Made by a program: the position numbers and the translations under genes
The notes under the pieces: generated by a model
Told to the model about the DNA's origin: nothing
The model's database searches: none
What the model saw: the letters and a program-made list of their open reading frames with translations, nothing else
Shown: positions 1 to 6,801 of the stretch, one piece after another
Position numbering within the stretch: position 1 is the stretch's first letter
How the letters are laid out: every line of letters starts with the position of its first letter
NCBI GenBank assembly: GCA_038522635.1
Contig: JBCBJZ010000142.1
Span: 1 to 9,391 of the forward strand
DNA: 9,391 nt
Direction of reading: 5' to 3'
Origin: JBCBJZ01 sp038522635
Lineage (GTDB): Bacteria; Pseudomonadota; Alphaproteobacteria; Rhizobiales; Hyphomicrobiaceae

Positions 1-227
1 GCGGGCAACGCAGCCACCTCGTCCCGCCTCGCTCAAACAACAACAGGCTACCACCGATCATGACAACCCGTCACCGCCCTGATAGGAGCATCGTCGGCCG
101 CGAGCGACAGCGTCCCAGCACGGTCGGCCTTCGATCGAGCAGCACAGCGGCGGCGAACGCGCGCCCGCCGCGCCACCGCAGGGCCCGCCGTCACACGCGA
201 GCTTACGATAGATCCCAAGAGGCCACG

Positions 228-1124
228 ATGACGTTCGAAGCCCGCCTTTCAGCCTGCGCGACGAAGGTTGAGGACCACCTCGACGCCTGTTTGAGCAAGG
301 ATGAACGCGTGCCGCCCGATCTGAGGGACGCGATGCGGCATGCAGCGCTCGGCGGCGGCAAACGACTGCGACCGTTCCTGGTCATGGAATGCGCGGGGCT
401 GTTCGATGTTGCGCCCGAAGCCGCACTGCCGACCGCGTGCGCGCTTGAATTGGTGCACTGCTATTCGCTCGTCCACGATGACCTGCCCGCCATGGACGAT
501 GATGATCTGCGCCGTGGTCGCCCGACCGTCCATGTGGCCTTTAACGAATGGACGGCGATCCTGGCGGGCGATGCCCTGCTGACGCTTGCGTTCGATGTCC
601 TGGCGCAAGACGCGACCGACAACGACCCAGCCGTCCGCTGCCGGTTGATCGCGGCGCTGGCCCGCGCGAGCGGGTGGAGCGGCATGGTCGGCGGCCAGCA
701 GCTGGACCTGGAAGCTGATAAGCTGAACCGACCGGCCGAGCCCTCGCTCGATCACATCTTGGCGTTGCAGGCGATGAAGACCGGCGCGCTCATCACCTAC
801 GCTTGCGAAGCGGGCGGTCTGTTGGGCCGTGCGTCGTCCACCGATCTTGCCGCCCTGCGCGCTTACGGCCATGCGCTCGGCCGCGCCTTCCAAATCGCCG
901 ATGATCTGCTCGACGTGGAAGGCGATGCGGCCGCGGTCGGCAAAGCCGTTGGCAAGGATGCCGCCGCCGGCAAAGCAACGTTGGTCTCGCTGATGGGGAT
1001 TGAGGCCGCCCGCGCGCGCCTGGCCACGTTCGAAGCCGAAGCGATCGACGCGCTTTCACCATTCGCAGACCGCGCGGCGACCTTGCAGGAAGCCGCGCGC
1101 TTTATCAGTAGACGCGACCGCTGA
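228..1124 (+). CDS. ispA: Farnesyl diphosphate synthase (geranyltranstransferase)
   Basis: This cytosolic isoprenoid enzyme condenses isopentenyl diphosphate with DMAPP and then GPP to give farnesyl diphosphate, the precursor of undecaprenyl phosphate, quinone side chains and hopanoids. The 298-residue protein has the substrate-binding GGGKRLRP at 42-49, the first Asp-rich motif DDLPAMDDDD at 84-93 followed by RR (95-96), and the second Asp-rich motif DDLLD at 225-229. It ends in the family-typical SRRDR. Tyr79 and Ser80, just before the first motif, match IspA-type synthases that stop at C15. The ATG at 228 is preferred because AAGAGG lies 5 nt upstream and the protein then has normal family length; the frame stays open upstream, but that extension is Arg-rich and unlike the family. 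No gene could be resolved in 1-227. An upstream partner such as xseB, common in this class, is not recognisable here. The gene converges on rlpA with no T-tract terminator visible. Confidence 0.96.
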   Translation: MTFEARLSACATKVEDHLDACLSKDERVPPDLRDAMRHAALGGGKRLRPFLVMECAGLFDVAPEAALPTACALELVHCYSLVHDDLPAMDDDDLRRGRPTVHVAFNEWTAILAGDALLTLAFDVLAQDATDNDPAVRCRLIAALARASGWSGMVGGQQLDLEADKLNRPAEPSLDHILALQAMKTGALITYACEAGGLLGRASSTDLAALRAYGHALGRAFQIADDLLDVEGDAAAVGKAVGKDAAAGKATLVSLMGIEAARARLATFEAEAIDALSPFADRAATLQEAARFISRRDR

Positions 1125-1371
1125 AGCGCCAGCGGGTCAGATCGCGATTGACCACCTGCGGTGTAGGCACGGGCCTGGGCGCTGCGACGCGGACCCACTT
1201 CGGACGCGGCCGTGCGGCACGGGCACGGGCACGGGGCAGGCCCCCGCGTTTCGGCGCACGTCTCGCGCGCGGCACGCTCCGGGCGCGCGGGCCTTTCAGT
1301 CGGGGCGCTTGCGCCATGCGTCGGTTGCGCGGACCGGCGGAGCGTGGCCCTTCAAGACCACGCTGCAAGCG
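1105..1371 (-). other. Open Arg/Pro-rich frame, possible lost or alternative C-terminal tail of RlpA
   Basis: In the +1 frame relative to rlpA the minus strand is free of stops to a TGA at 1105-1107, overlapping the last 20 bases of ispA. Entered just after the heptamer repeat, it would add 91 residues to RlpA residues 1-321, giving about 412 in all. The tail has the same Arg/Pro/Ala character as the preceding RlpA tail, an RARARA stretch encoded by three GGCACG units (1216-1233, plus strand), and an ordered-looking end with KWVRV and NRDLTRWRF. Two readings remain: a real tail lost through repeat slippage, or chance openness of high-GC DNA. The part upstream of 1371 in this frame overlaps rlpA and is not claimed as coding. 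Confidence 0.4.
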
Positions 1372-2350
1372 AGGCCGATCGGGCGCCGGGCGCCGGGCGC
1401 AAGCGTAACGGCGGCACGAACTCTTCATCGCGTTGACGCACGCGCGGCACGAACCGGCGCGGTGTCAGTTCAGGCGCGCTGAAATCGAGCGAACCACCCT
1501 CATCGCTCGGACCGATCCCGCGCGGGGCCAACATCCCCAAAGGCTCACGGGCATCAAGGGGCGCAAGCGAAGGCCGACGCCCGCGCCCGCGGTCATCGCG
1601 CGGCGGTAGATAACCTGATCTCCTGAACAGATCGTCCAACCCATCACGGTCGCGCTGCGGCAGCCGACGAGGCAGGCGACGCCGCGGCCACCTTTCCTCG
1701 AACCCGGGATCGCGCGGGCGTTCGCGCATGAACCGTTCGCCCTCTTCGTAAAGAGGCGCAGGACCAAGGTAGCGGATTCGCACCTGCGTCAGCCCTTTAC
1801 GCCGGAAGCCAAGTTCGATCGCGGCACGCTCCGACAGATCGATGATACGGCCAGGGATGGTCGGGCCACGGTCGTTGACGCGCACCACAATGCGGCGACC
1901 GTTATCGAGATTGACCACCTCCAGATAGGACGGCAGCGGTAGCGTCTGATGCGATGAGGTTAGCTTGCGGCCATCGAAAATCTCACCGTTCGCGGTCAAC
2001 CGGCCCTCATAACCCGGCCCGTACCAGGAGGCGGTGCCAACACGTTGGTAGCCCGATGTGACACCGGCACGGCGGTAGCGCGTGCGCCGCGGGCGAAAGG
2101 CCGGCGTTTGGGGTGGAGCTGCATTGGGCCGCAGCGTTACGGGCTCAACGGGAGGGACCTCGATGGGCACGGGCGTGCCTGCGATGGCCGGTTCAATGAT
2201 CGCATCGGAGCTTGGCGCAAGGCCGGTGATCGATGTGTGGTCAGGGAAAGGCGCGCTGCAGCCCATGACGAGGAGGGCTGCGCCCGCGATGATGGCCCTC
2301 CTGACGACTGGCAGCGCTTGCGGGCGGAAAGGCAGGGGAGGGATACGCAT
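1352..2350 (-). CDS. rlpA: RlpA-like septal ring lytic transglycosylase, lipoprotein; C-terminus possibly frameshifted
   Basis: RlpA proteins are outer-membrane lipoproteins of the division septum; characterised members cleave peptidoglycan glycan strands, preferring strands stripped of stem peptides. The 332-residue product starts with a signal peptide containing RR at 17-18, a hydrophobic stretch 19-29 and a lipobox ending VMGC, so Cys31 would be lipidated. A Pro-rich linker follows. The double-psi beta-barrel spans about 104-195 and shows GTASWYG (105-111), TANGE (119-123), Asp126, His134, VNDRGP (158-163) and IDLS (170-173), the conserved acidic and His positions of the family. There is no SPOR domain; residues about 205-332 are Arg/Pro-rich and probably disordered. 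The C-terminus is odd: the frame closes just after a 7-bp tandem repeat (1381-1400), while the +1 frame stays open to 1105. Expression probably starts from the CtrA-type promoter upstream. The Shine-Dalgarno is weak. Confidence 0.9.
   Translation of the reverse strand: MRIPPLPFRPQALPVVRRAIIAGAALLVMGCSAPFPDHTSITGLAPSSDAIIEPAIAGTPVPIEVPPVEPVTLRPNAAPPQTPAFRPRRTRYRRAGVTSGYQRVGTASWYGPGYEGRLTANGEIFDGRKLTSSHQTLPLPSYLEVVNLDNGRRIVVRVNDRGPTIPGRIIDLSERAAIELGFRRKGLTQVRIRYLGPAPLYEEGERFMRERPRDPGFEERWPRRRLPRRLPQRDRDGLDDLFRRSGYLPPRDDRGRGRRPSLAPLDAREPLGMLAPRGIGPSDEGGSLDFSAPELTPRRFVPRVRQRDEEFVPPLRLRPAPGARSASLAAWS
1381..1400. repeat. Tandem 7-bp repeat (GGGCGCC x 2.9) inside the rlpA 3' end
   Basis: Two full GGGCGCC units (1381-1387, 1388-1394) are followed by six bases of a third (1395-1400). 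Seven is not a multiple of three, so gain or loss of one unit changes the reading frame of the minus-strand gene. Loss of one unit moves rlpA from its present stop at 1352 into the frame open to 1105. Confidence 0.9.
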
Positions 2351-2389
2351 GACTAACTACCTAGGGTTGCATGATGCGGCACGCGCAAC

Positions 2390-2419
2390 CTTATGCAGAA
2401 GCGTTAACAAAGCGTTAAC
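2390..2419 (-). promoter_or_regulatory. Candidate CtrA box and promoter of rlpA
   Basis: TTAA at 2404-2407 and TTAA at 2415-2418 are separated by exactly 7 bases, the full CtrA recognition pattern TTAA-N7-TTAA of alphaproteobacteria. They belong to a 10-bp direct repeat, AAGCGTTAAC (2399-2408 and 2410-2419), with a period of 11, about one helical turn. On the minus strand a -35-like TTAACG (2418 to 2413) is followed after 17 nt by a -10-like CATAAG (2395 to 2390). The CtrA site thus overlaps the -35, the usual layout of CtrA-activated promoters. The rlpA start is about 40 bp downstream. CtrA control of a septal cell-wall protein would fit its known role in cell-cycle and division genes. Confidence 0.7.
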
Positions 2420-2484
2420 GCCGTCCGCCGGCGTTTAGGTTGTTCGAAGTGGGATGCGCACCAGCGGTGGCAGTAGCGCTGTTC

Positions 2485-2507
2485 GCCTCAGGCTTCTTGC
2501 CTCAGGC
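2485..2507. other. Hairpin overlapping the amidase stop codon
   Basis: GCCTCAGGC occurs twice (2485-2493 and 2499-2507). Because the unit is itself nearly palindromic, the two copies fold into a stem of 4 bp, one C-C mismatch and 4 bp, with the loop TTCTT. It covers the amidase TGA (2502-2504). No T-run follows on the minus strand, so it is not a standard Rho-independent terminator; it could protect the mRNA 3' end or slow read-through into rlpA. Confidence 0.4.
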
Positions 2508-3890
2508 CTCCAGGGCATCCACCCAGGCAGCCACCTGCAGCAACGAAACATCGCCGAAGCGCGGCCCGACAAACTGAGCGCCCATGGGCAACGCACCGAC
2601 GCGGAACACCGGCAACGTCACGCACGGGACGCCAAGCAGCGTCCAAAGCCCGTTGAAGATGGGATCACCGGTCCACTGAAGCCCTTCGGGCGCCGGCCCT
2701 GGCGACGCGGGCGTCAAAAATGCATCGTAGCGCTCAAACAGCGGCAGCATCGACCGGTAGGCCTGCTCCCGCCCCTCCAGCGCCGCCATGTAATCCGCCG
2801 CCGTCAAACGGGTCGCCGCTTCCAGGTGCTCGCGCATCACAGTCGAAAGGTCGTGCGGCCTCTCGCGCAGCAACCCGCCGTAATAGTGAACATTCTCAAC
2901 CGCCATGACGGTGCGGTGGTGCTCAAGAATTGCGTCCGCTTGCGATGGCCACGCCACCTCCTCGCAGACCGCAGCATCCTTACGAAGACGCGCGGCATAC
3001 GCCTCCATCGCGTCGTGCATCGCACCATCGCCCTGCGACCATGCGGGCGTTTTCATGAACGCCAACCGCGGCGGCCCCTTGAGCGGCGTCTGCGAGGCTG
3101 TTGCCCAATCCTGGGTCGCCCGCGGCGCCATCGCCCCGTCACAGGCGTCGAACGCGGTCAGAACATCGCCTGCGAGCCCCAGGTCAGCCACGTCGCGCGC
3201 ATACCATCCAACGGTATCGAGCGTGTGCGACTGCAGGCACATGCCCGAGCGCGAGACGGCGCCGAGGGTCGGCTTTATCGCATGAATGCCACAGAACGAT
3301 GCGGGACGGATGACCGAACCACCCGTCTGCGTGGCGAGCGCCAACGGCACCATCCCGGTTGCCACGGCCGCGGCCGAGCCGGACGAGGACCCGCCAGGTG
3401 TGTGCGCAGGGTCGAACGGATTTTTCGTTTTGCCCGGACTGCGGCCCGCCAATTCCGTTGTGACCGTCTTGCCCATGATGATCGCGCCTTGTGCGCGCAA
3501 CGTCGCCACCACGCTGGCGTCCTTGTCGGGTTGGCGGCCGGTGTAAGCCGCGCACCCGTTCTGCGTTGGCATGTCGGCGGTATCGATGATGTCTTTGATG
3601 CCGACGGGAATGCCGTGCAGCGCGCTACGCCATCCGCGACGCGCCGCCTCGTCATCGGCCTTGCGAGCCTGCGCCAACGCCAGATCACCATCAAGATGCG
3701 TCCAGGCCTGGACATCGCCATCGCGCTGCGCGATCCGCTCCAGGCATGCCGACACCAGCGCTTCGCTGGTGAGTTTCCCGCTGCGCAAACGCGGGATGAG
3801 CCGCGTGACGCTCAGATCGGCCACCGCCTCGTCTGCGCCGCCTTGGCTGCCCATGTTGCGCGTGTTGCTTGCGATACCCCGTTCAGCCAT
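2502..3890 (-). CDS. Amidase-signature family hydrolase
   Basis: Members of this family hydrolyse C-N amide bonds with a Ser-cisSer-Lys triad and a covalent acyl-enzyme. In this 462-residue protein the triad is Lys99 (in GIPVGIKD), Ser168 (first Ser of GGSSSGS, 166-172) and Ser192 (in TQTGGSVIRP). The 24-residue spacing from Ser168 to Ser192 equals that of characterised members, so it should be active. The fold runs the whole length, which is normal for stand-alone amidases, and there is no signal peptide, so it is cytosolic. The ATG at 3890 is preceded by a purine-rich AAAGGGG; a second in-frame ATG at 3854 is possible. It lies 90 bp after the exported unknown protein on the same strand and may be co-transcribed with it. 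GatA is unlikely because gatB and gatC are absent nearby; the substrate cannot be read from the sequence. Confidence 0.9.
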   Translation of the reverse strand: MAERGIASNTRNMGSQGGADEAVADLSVTRLIPRLRSGKLTSEALVSACLERIAQRDGDVQAWTHLDGDLALAQARKADDEAARRGWRSALHGIPVGIKDIIDTADMPTQNGCAAYTGRQPDKDASVVATLRAQGAIIMGKTVTTELAGRSPGKTKNPFDPAHTPGGSSSGSAAAVATGMVPLALATQTGGSVIRPASFCGIHAIKPTLGAVSRSGMCLQSHTLDTVGWYARDVADLGLAGDVLTAFDACDGAMAPRATQDWATASQTPLKGPPRLAFMKTPAWSQGDGAMHDAMEAYAARLRKDAAVCEEVAWPSQADAILEHHRTVMAVENVHYYGGLLRERPHDLSTVMREHLEAATRLTAADYMAALEGREQAYRSMLPLFERYDAFLTPASPGPAPEGLQWTGDPIFNGLWTLLGVPCVTLPVFRVGALPMGAQFVGPRFGDVSLLQVAAWVDALEA

Positions 3891-3947
3891 CGATCATCGC
3901 CCCCTTTGTTGGTGCTCGCTCCCATCAACGTTCGGCTTGCTCACCCC

Positions 3948-3983
3948 GGCTGATCAGCCTGGCAGTTTATCCCAGGTCGATCA
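3948..3983. other. Overlapping palindromes between the exported protein gene and the amidase gene
   Basis: GGCTGATCAGCC (3948-3959) is a perfect 12-bp palindrome. It overlaps an imperfect inverted repeat with arms 3951-3962 and 3972-3983 (10 of 12 bases pair, 9-nt loop) that includes the stop codon of the exported protein gene. The two foldings exclude each other. With no T-tract this is not a classic terminator; it could be an operator or an mRNA-end structure. Confidence 0.45.
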
Positions 3984-4508
3984 TTTCGCTTGAGGCGTTT
4001 TCGTGACGTTGTAACGGGGCGTCAACACACGCTTCAGCGTTTGCACGTCGCGATCGCAGGAGCAGGCCGCCGCCAATCCGCTGCTGGCAAGATCACAGAA
4101 CAACGCGACCTCGACGTTATTGTCGTAATCGCCACTTTTGACCTTAATGAAACGCACGTAGCTTTTCGACTGATAGGGAAATTTTGTATTTTCGCACGGC
4201 TTCGATTCGGACAGACAATAGCCCGCCTCCTCCCTCAAAACGATATCAGGCTTGTTCGCGACAGGCGCAAAGGACGCCTTGAGAAATTTCCCGTCATCTT
4301 TACCGCCATAGTGCCTTTTGAATAACGCGCCATCGACCATGCTGTAATCACCGTCGGCACTGAAGCAGGTGTGGGAAAAGTCACCGGCGGATGCTCTGGA
4401 TGCGAAAGCAGCCATCAAGCAGACAAGCCCCGCGACGAACGCGACAAGCCACAGCGGACGCTTACAACCCCCGAAGTCCCCACACGAAAGACCATCACCG
4501 CGCGTCAT
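3981..4508 (-). CDS. Exported cysteine-rich protein of unknown function
   Basis: I do not recognise this family. The 175-residue product has a basic KRP at 16-18, a hydrophobic core at about 19-36 and a signal peptidase I site ASA|GDF after residue 41, so it is probably secreted to the periplasm or beyond. The mature part of about 134 residues has six cysteines (HTC, GYC, KPC, LFC, CSC), enough for three disulfide bonds, and is rich in Lys, Asp and Ser. The ATG at 4508 is chosen because GGAGG (4516-4520) lies 7 nt upstream; a TTG at 4532 is in frame but lacks such a site. GC is only about 49% over 4081-4320 against roughly 65% in the amidase gene, which suggests recent acquisition or different selection. 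It sits 51 bp after the dehydrogenase gene and 90 bp before the amidase gene, all on one strand. Confidence 0.8.
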   Translation of the reverse strand: MTRGDGLSCGDFGGCKRPLWLVAFVAGLVCLMAAFASRASAGDFSHTCFSADGDYSMVDGALFKRHYGGKDDGKFLKASFAPVANKPDIVLREEAGYCLSESKPCENTKFPYQSKSYVRFIKVKSGDYDNNVEVALFCDLASSGLAAACSCDRDVQTLKRVLTPRYNVTKTPQAK

Positions 4509-4559
4509 CCACCCGCCTCCAAACGAAACCAAACTGGCCCAAAGACCCTCAACATGCGC

Positions 4560-5561
4560 CTACGACCCGCCCACGCCCACCTCGGAGTTCAGCAGGTGCA
4601 CCGGGCGCTCACCACGGGCAACATCCACGATCGACCGCAGTGCCGTCGCAGCGATCTGATGAAAACACTCATCGGTCCAACATAACGCGTGCGGCGTCAC
4701 ATAAACATTTTCAAAGGAAAGCAAAGGGTTATCAGCTTCGATAGGCTCATTATACGTTACATCCAAACCCGCCCCCGCAATGCGCTTCTCCCGCAGCGCC
4801 TCAATCAGCGCTTTCTCATCGACAATCGGCCCACGCCCGACATTAAAAAAATACGCCTGCGGTTTCATCGCCGCGAACACATCGCCGTCGATCAGATGGC
4901 GCGTTTCATCGCTCAACAAGCAACAAACCACGAGGAAGTCTGACGCGGACGCAACATCCTTCAAGGGCAAACGCTGCCCCCCGAGTGCGTCGATGTGCGA
5001 AGCATCCACGAAGGGATCAGCAACCACCATGTTCGCGAAAAATGGCTTCGCCAGCCGCATCAACTCCTGACCGATGCCGCCTGCGCCAACGAGGCCCAGC
5101 GTACGCGTCATCAGGCCAGTGCCCATGAATTCCGTGCGCTCATTCCAACGGCCAGCCCTCACCAGCGCATCCTTTTCGCGCAGCCGCGAGGCCATCGCGA
5201 AGATCATCGTAAGCGCCGCCACCGCAACCGGACGGCGGATCGCCAACGGCGTGTTGGTGAGGGCGATTCCCTTCGCGGTCAGCGCCGGGATATCGACGGT
5301 GTCGTAGCCGACGCCGTTGCGGGCAACGATTTTGACCCGACAATCATCTCGCGCCACCGACGCGGCCGTCACGCGGGGCAAGTTCACGTGCAGCGCATCG
5401 TAGCGCGCGGCGATATCGGGCGTGATCTCGTCCACGTCTTCCGGGATCCACTCCCAGGTGATCGCGGGCTCTGCTTTGAGGATCTCGAGGGCTCTCGGGC
5501 CGAAACAGGGTTCCCCGTTCGCCGTCAGAAGATCACGCGTGGTGCCGACCTTGAACGTCAT
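4560..5561 (-). CDS. D-isomer-specific 2-hydroxyacid dehydrogenase
   Basis: This family reversibly oxidises D-2-hydroxyacids to 2-oxoacids with NAD(H) or NADP(H). The 333-residue protein has the substrate-domain motif RNGVGYD (81-87), the dinucleotide-binding GAGGIG (159-164) and the catalytic trio Arg243 (NVGRGPIVDE), Glu272 (YNEP) and His291 (TPHALC). Asp182, at the end of the second Rossmann strand (VVADPF), suggests NAD rather than NADP. Length is normal for glyoxylate/hydroxypyruvate reductase or phosphoglycerate dehydrogenase-like single-module enzymes; there is no ACT domain. The start at 5561 overlaps the aldolase stop as ATGA, and GGAGG (5569-5573) lies 7 nt before it inside the aldolase gene, a strong sign of translational coupling. 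The 3' half of the gene (about 4680-4860) is lower in GC than the 5' half. The substrate is unknown; the aldolase partner points to a short 2-oxoacid. Confidence 0.92.
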   Translation of the reverse strand: MTFKVGTTRDLLTANGEPCFGPRALEILKAEPAITWEWIPEDVDEITPDIAARYDALHVNLPRVTAASVARDDCRVKIVARNGVGYDTVDIPALTAKGIALTNTPLAIRRPVAVAALTMIFAMASRLREKDALVRAGRWNERTEFMGTGLMTRTLGLVGAGGIGQELMRLAKPFFANMVVADPFVDASHIDALGGQRLPLKDVASASDFLVVCCLLSDETRHLIDGDVFAAMKPQAYFFNVGRGPIVDEKALIEALREKRIAGAGLDVTYNEPIEADNPLLSFENVYVTPHALCWTDECFHQIAATALRSIVDVARGERPVHLLNSEVGVGGS

Positions 5562-6352
5562 GCCTCGTCCTCCAGCGGCTTCAGGACGCCGCGGATGCCT
5601 TCGATGAGCAGGCCCATGTCTGTGCCCGCCGCCATCATGTTGAAGCCGCGCGCGCGGAAGTCGGCCATCCACGTTGCATCGGTCGCGAGAAAGCCTAAGC
5701 CCTTGCCGTGCCGGCGGCCCGCCTCAACCACTTGCGTCACCGCTTCGTTGAAAACCGGCGCATCGAATTGGCCGGGCACGCCGAGGAAGTTGCTCAGATC
5801 GAAGTGGCCCACCCAGAGCACATCGATGCCCTCGACCGCCGCGATGGCGTCCACCTCGGCGAGCCCGCGCTCCGTCTCAATCTGGGCGATGATCAGGTTA
5901 CGCGCATCCGCATGCTCGATCTTTTGCTGCGGTGCGCCGCCGGCGTAGTGGTCGTGCGCGAAACCGAACGCCGCGCCCCGCCGCCCGCGCGGGGGATAAC
6001 GGCTCGCTTCCACGATCGCTTCAGCCTGCGCCACGCTTTCCACCATCGGCACCATGACGCCTTCGCAGCCGCAATCGAGCGCGCGCGCGATGAAAGGGTA
6101 GTCGCCGCGCGGCACCCGCACCATGGGCGCCACCGGGAGGCCGCGGCACAGGGCCGTCTGCATTTTGATGGTCTCAAAGCTGAGCCCGGTATGCTCCATG
6201 TCGTAGAGCGCGTAGGCGCAGCCCGCATGCGCCAGGATCTGCGGTAGACCCGGCGAGACGAACTCGAAGATCATGGCGCCCTTCACGAGCTCGCCCGCCA
6301 TCACACGGTGCCGCAAGGTGGTCTGAGCAGACGCGTCCGCTTGCTCCGTCAT
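5558..6352 (-). CDS. HpcH/HpaI family class II aldolase
   Basis: These metal-dependent aldolases cleave 4-hydroxy-2-oxoacids to pyruvate, or a related oxoacid, and an aldehyde; the family includes HpaI, GarL and RhmA. The 264-residue protein shows DMEH with His54, Arg79 in RVPR, metal-ligand Glu159 in QIETERG and Asp185 in VGHFDLS, and the family segment RRGAAFGFAHDHYAGG (124-139). Length matches the family. The ATG at 6352 is chosen because GAGG lies 8 nt upstream in a GGGAGAGG block; the earlier ATG at 6382 has no ribosome site, and longer readings enter the DUF1127 terminator. It overlaps the dehydrogenase start by 4 bases, so the two are made together. Sugar-acid or aromatic-acid breakdown is possible; the true substrate cannot be decided here. 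Confidence 0.92.
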   Translation of the reverse strand: MTEQADASAQTTLRHRVMAGELVKGAMIFEFVSPGLPQILAHAGCAYALYDMEHTGLSFETIKMQTALCRGLPVAPMVRVPRGDYPFIARALDCGCEGVMVPMVESVAQAEAIVEASRYPPRGRRGAAFGFAHDHYAGGAPQQKIEHADARNLIIAQIETERGLAEVDAIAAVEGIDVLWVGHFDLSNFLGVPGQFDAPVFNEAVTQVVEAGRRHGKGLGFLATDATWMADFRARGFNMMAAGTDMGLLIEGIRGVLKPLEDEA

Positions 6353-6422
6353 CTGCGCACCCTCTCCCTGATGTTTCTTCATGATGTCGAACGACTGGTA
6401 GCATCTGTGGCCGGCCGCCAAC

Positions 6423-6475
6423 AAAAAGCCGCCGGACCTGACGTCACGCATCTGAGCGCGTCAGTATCCGGCGGC
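6423..6475 (-). terminator. Rho-independent terminator after the DUF1127 gene
   Basis: A 9-bp GC-rich stem (arms 6467-6475 and 6428-6436, GCCGCCGGA/TCCGGCGGC) is extended by a 6-bp inner stem (6459-6464 with 6438-6443) and followed on the minus strand by TTTTT (6427 to 6423). It starts about 60 bases after the DUF1127 stop and isolates that gene from the aldolase operon, which must then have its own promoter between about 6353 and 6422. Confidence 0.88.
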
Positions 6476-6534
6476 GTCATAGGGTTGGCAACGCAATTCA
6501 CGTCAGCCGACAAACGTCAAGAAGGCGGCGGGCC

Positions 6535-6801
6535 TCACAGGCGGTCGCGCGGGAGATCCCAGAACGGGCGCTCAACCTCGCGCGCCACCGCCGCGCGATC
6601 CAAGCCCAGATCCGCAAGTGCACGCGCATCAAGCTGCGCAAGGCGCTGACGCTCGCCAGCCACCTGCAACATCAGCAGCACACGGTTCATCACCGCATTG
6701 CCGCGGCCTACCCGATGCGACGGGCGCGGGGAAAGGCGAGAAAAGAGGCGTCCACCGAACGTTGTGTGCCGCGTGAACACGCTGGAGATCGAAGTCGCCA
6801 T
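6535..6801 (-). CDS. DUF1127 domain small protein
   Basis: This 88-residue protein ends in the DUF1127 (YjiS-like) motif at about 42-81: an amphipathic helix with ERQRLAQLDARALADLGL followed by a basic/acidic stretch and PFW (79-81). DUF1127 proteins are common, often multicopy, in alphaproteobacteria; some characterised members bind RNA and affect RNA turnover or phosphate and carbon metabolism, but the role of this one is unknown. The N-terminal 40 residues are basic and low-complexity, without a clear domain. The ATG at 6801 has AAGGA 8-9 nt upstream. The frame stays open far upstream, but that part is antisense to lysR and is not coding. It is divergent from the LysR gene, whose product may control it, and has its own terminator. 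Confidence 0.9.
   Translation of the reverse strand: MATSISSVFTRHTTFGGRLFSRLSPRPSHRVGRGNAVMNRVLLMLQVAGERQRLAQLDARALADLGLDRAAVAREVERPFWDLPRDRL

Noticed and set aside
60..227. N-terminal extension of IspA by 56 residues
   Set aside because: It is Arg-rich low-complexity sequence unlike IspA, while the ATG at 228 has a good ribosome site and gives the normal family length.
1135..1153. Hairpin GGTCA/TGACC as the ispA terminator
   Set aside because: The stem is short with a bulged G and no T-tract follows; too weak to call.
2454..3953. 499-codon open frame on the plus strand
   Set aside because: It is antisense to the amidase gene, whose catalytic motifs are intact; the plus-strand product is Arg/His-rich with no domain, a usual high-GC shadow.
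5562..5672. 37-residue N-terminal extension of the dehydrogenase
   Set aside because: It overlaps the aldolase 3' end in another frame and is Arg/His-rich; the ATG at 5561 has GGAGG at 7 nt and an ATGA overlap.
4995..5948. 317-codon open frame on the plus strand
   Set aside because: It runs antisense across the dehydrogenase-aldolase junction, both well-supported genes, and shows no recognisable motif.
6353..6451. 33-residue N-terminal extension of the aldolase
   Set aside because: It would start inside the DUF1127 terminator, lacks a ribosome site and goes beyond the family length.
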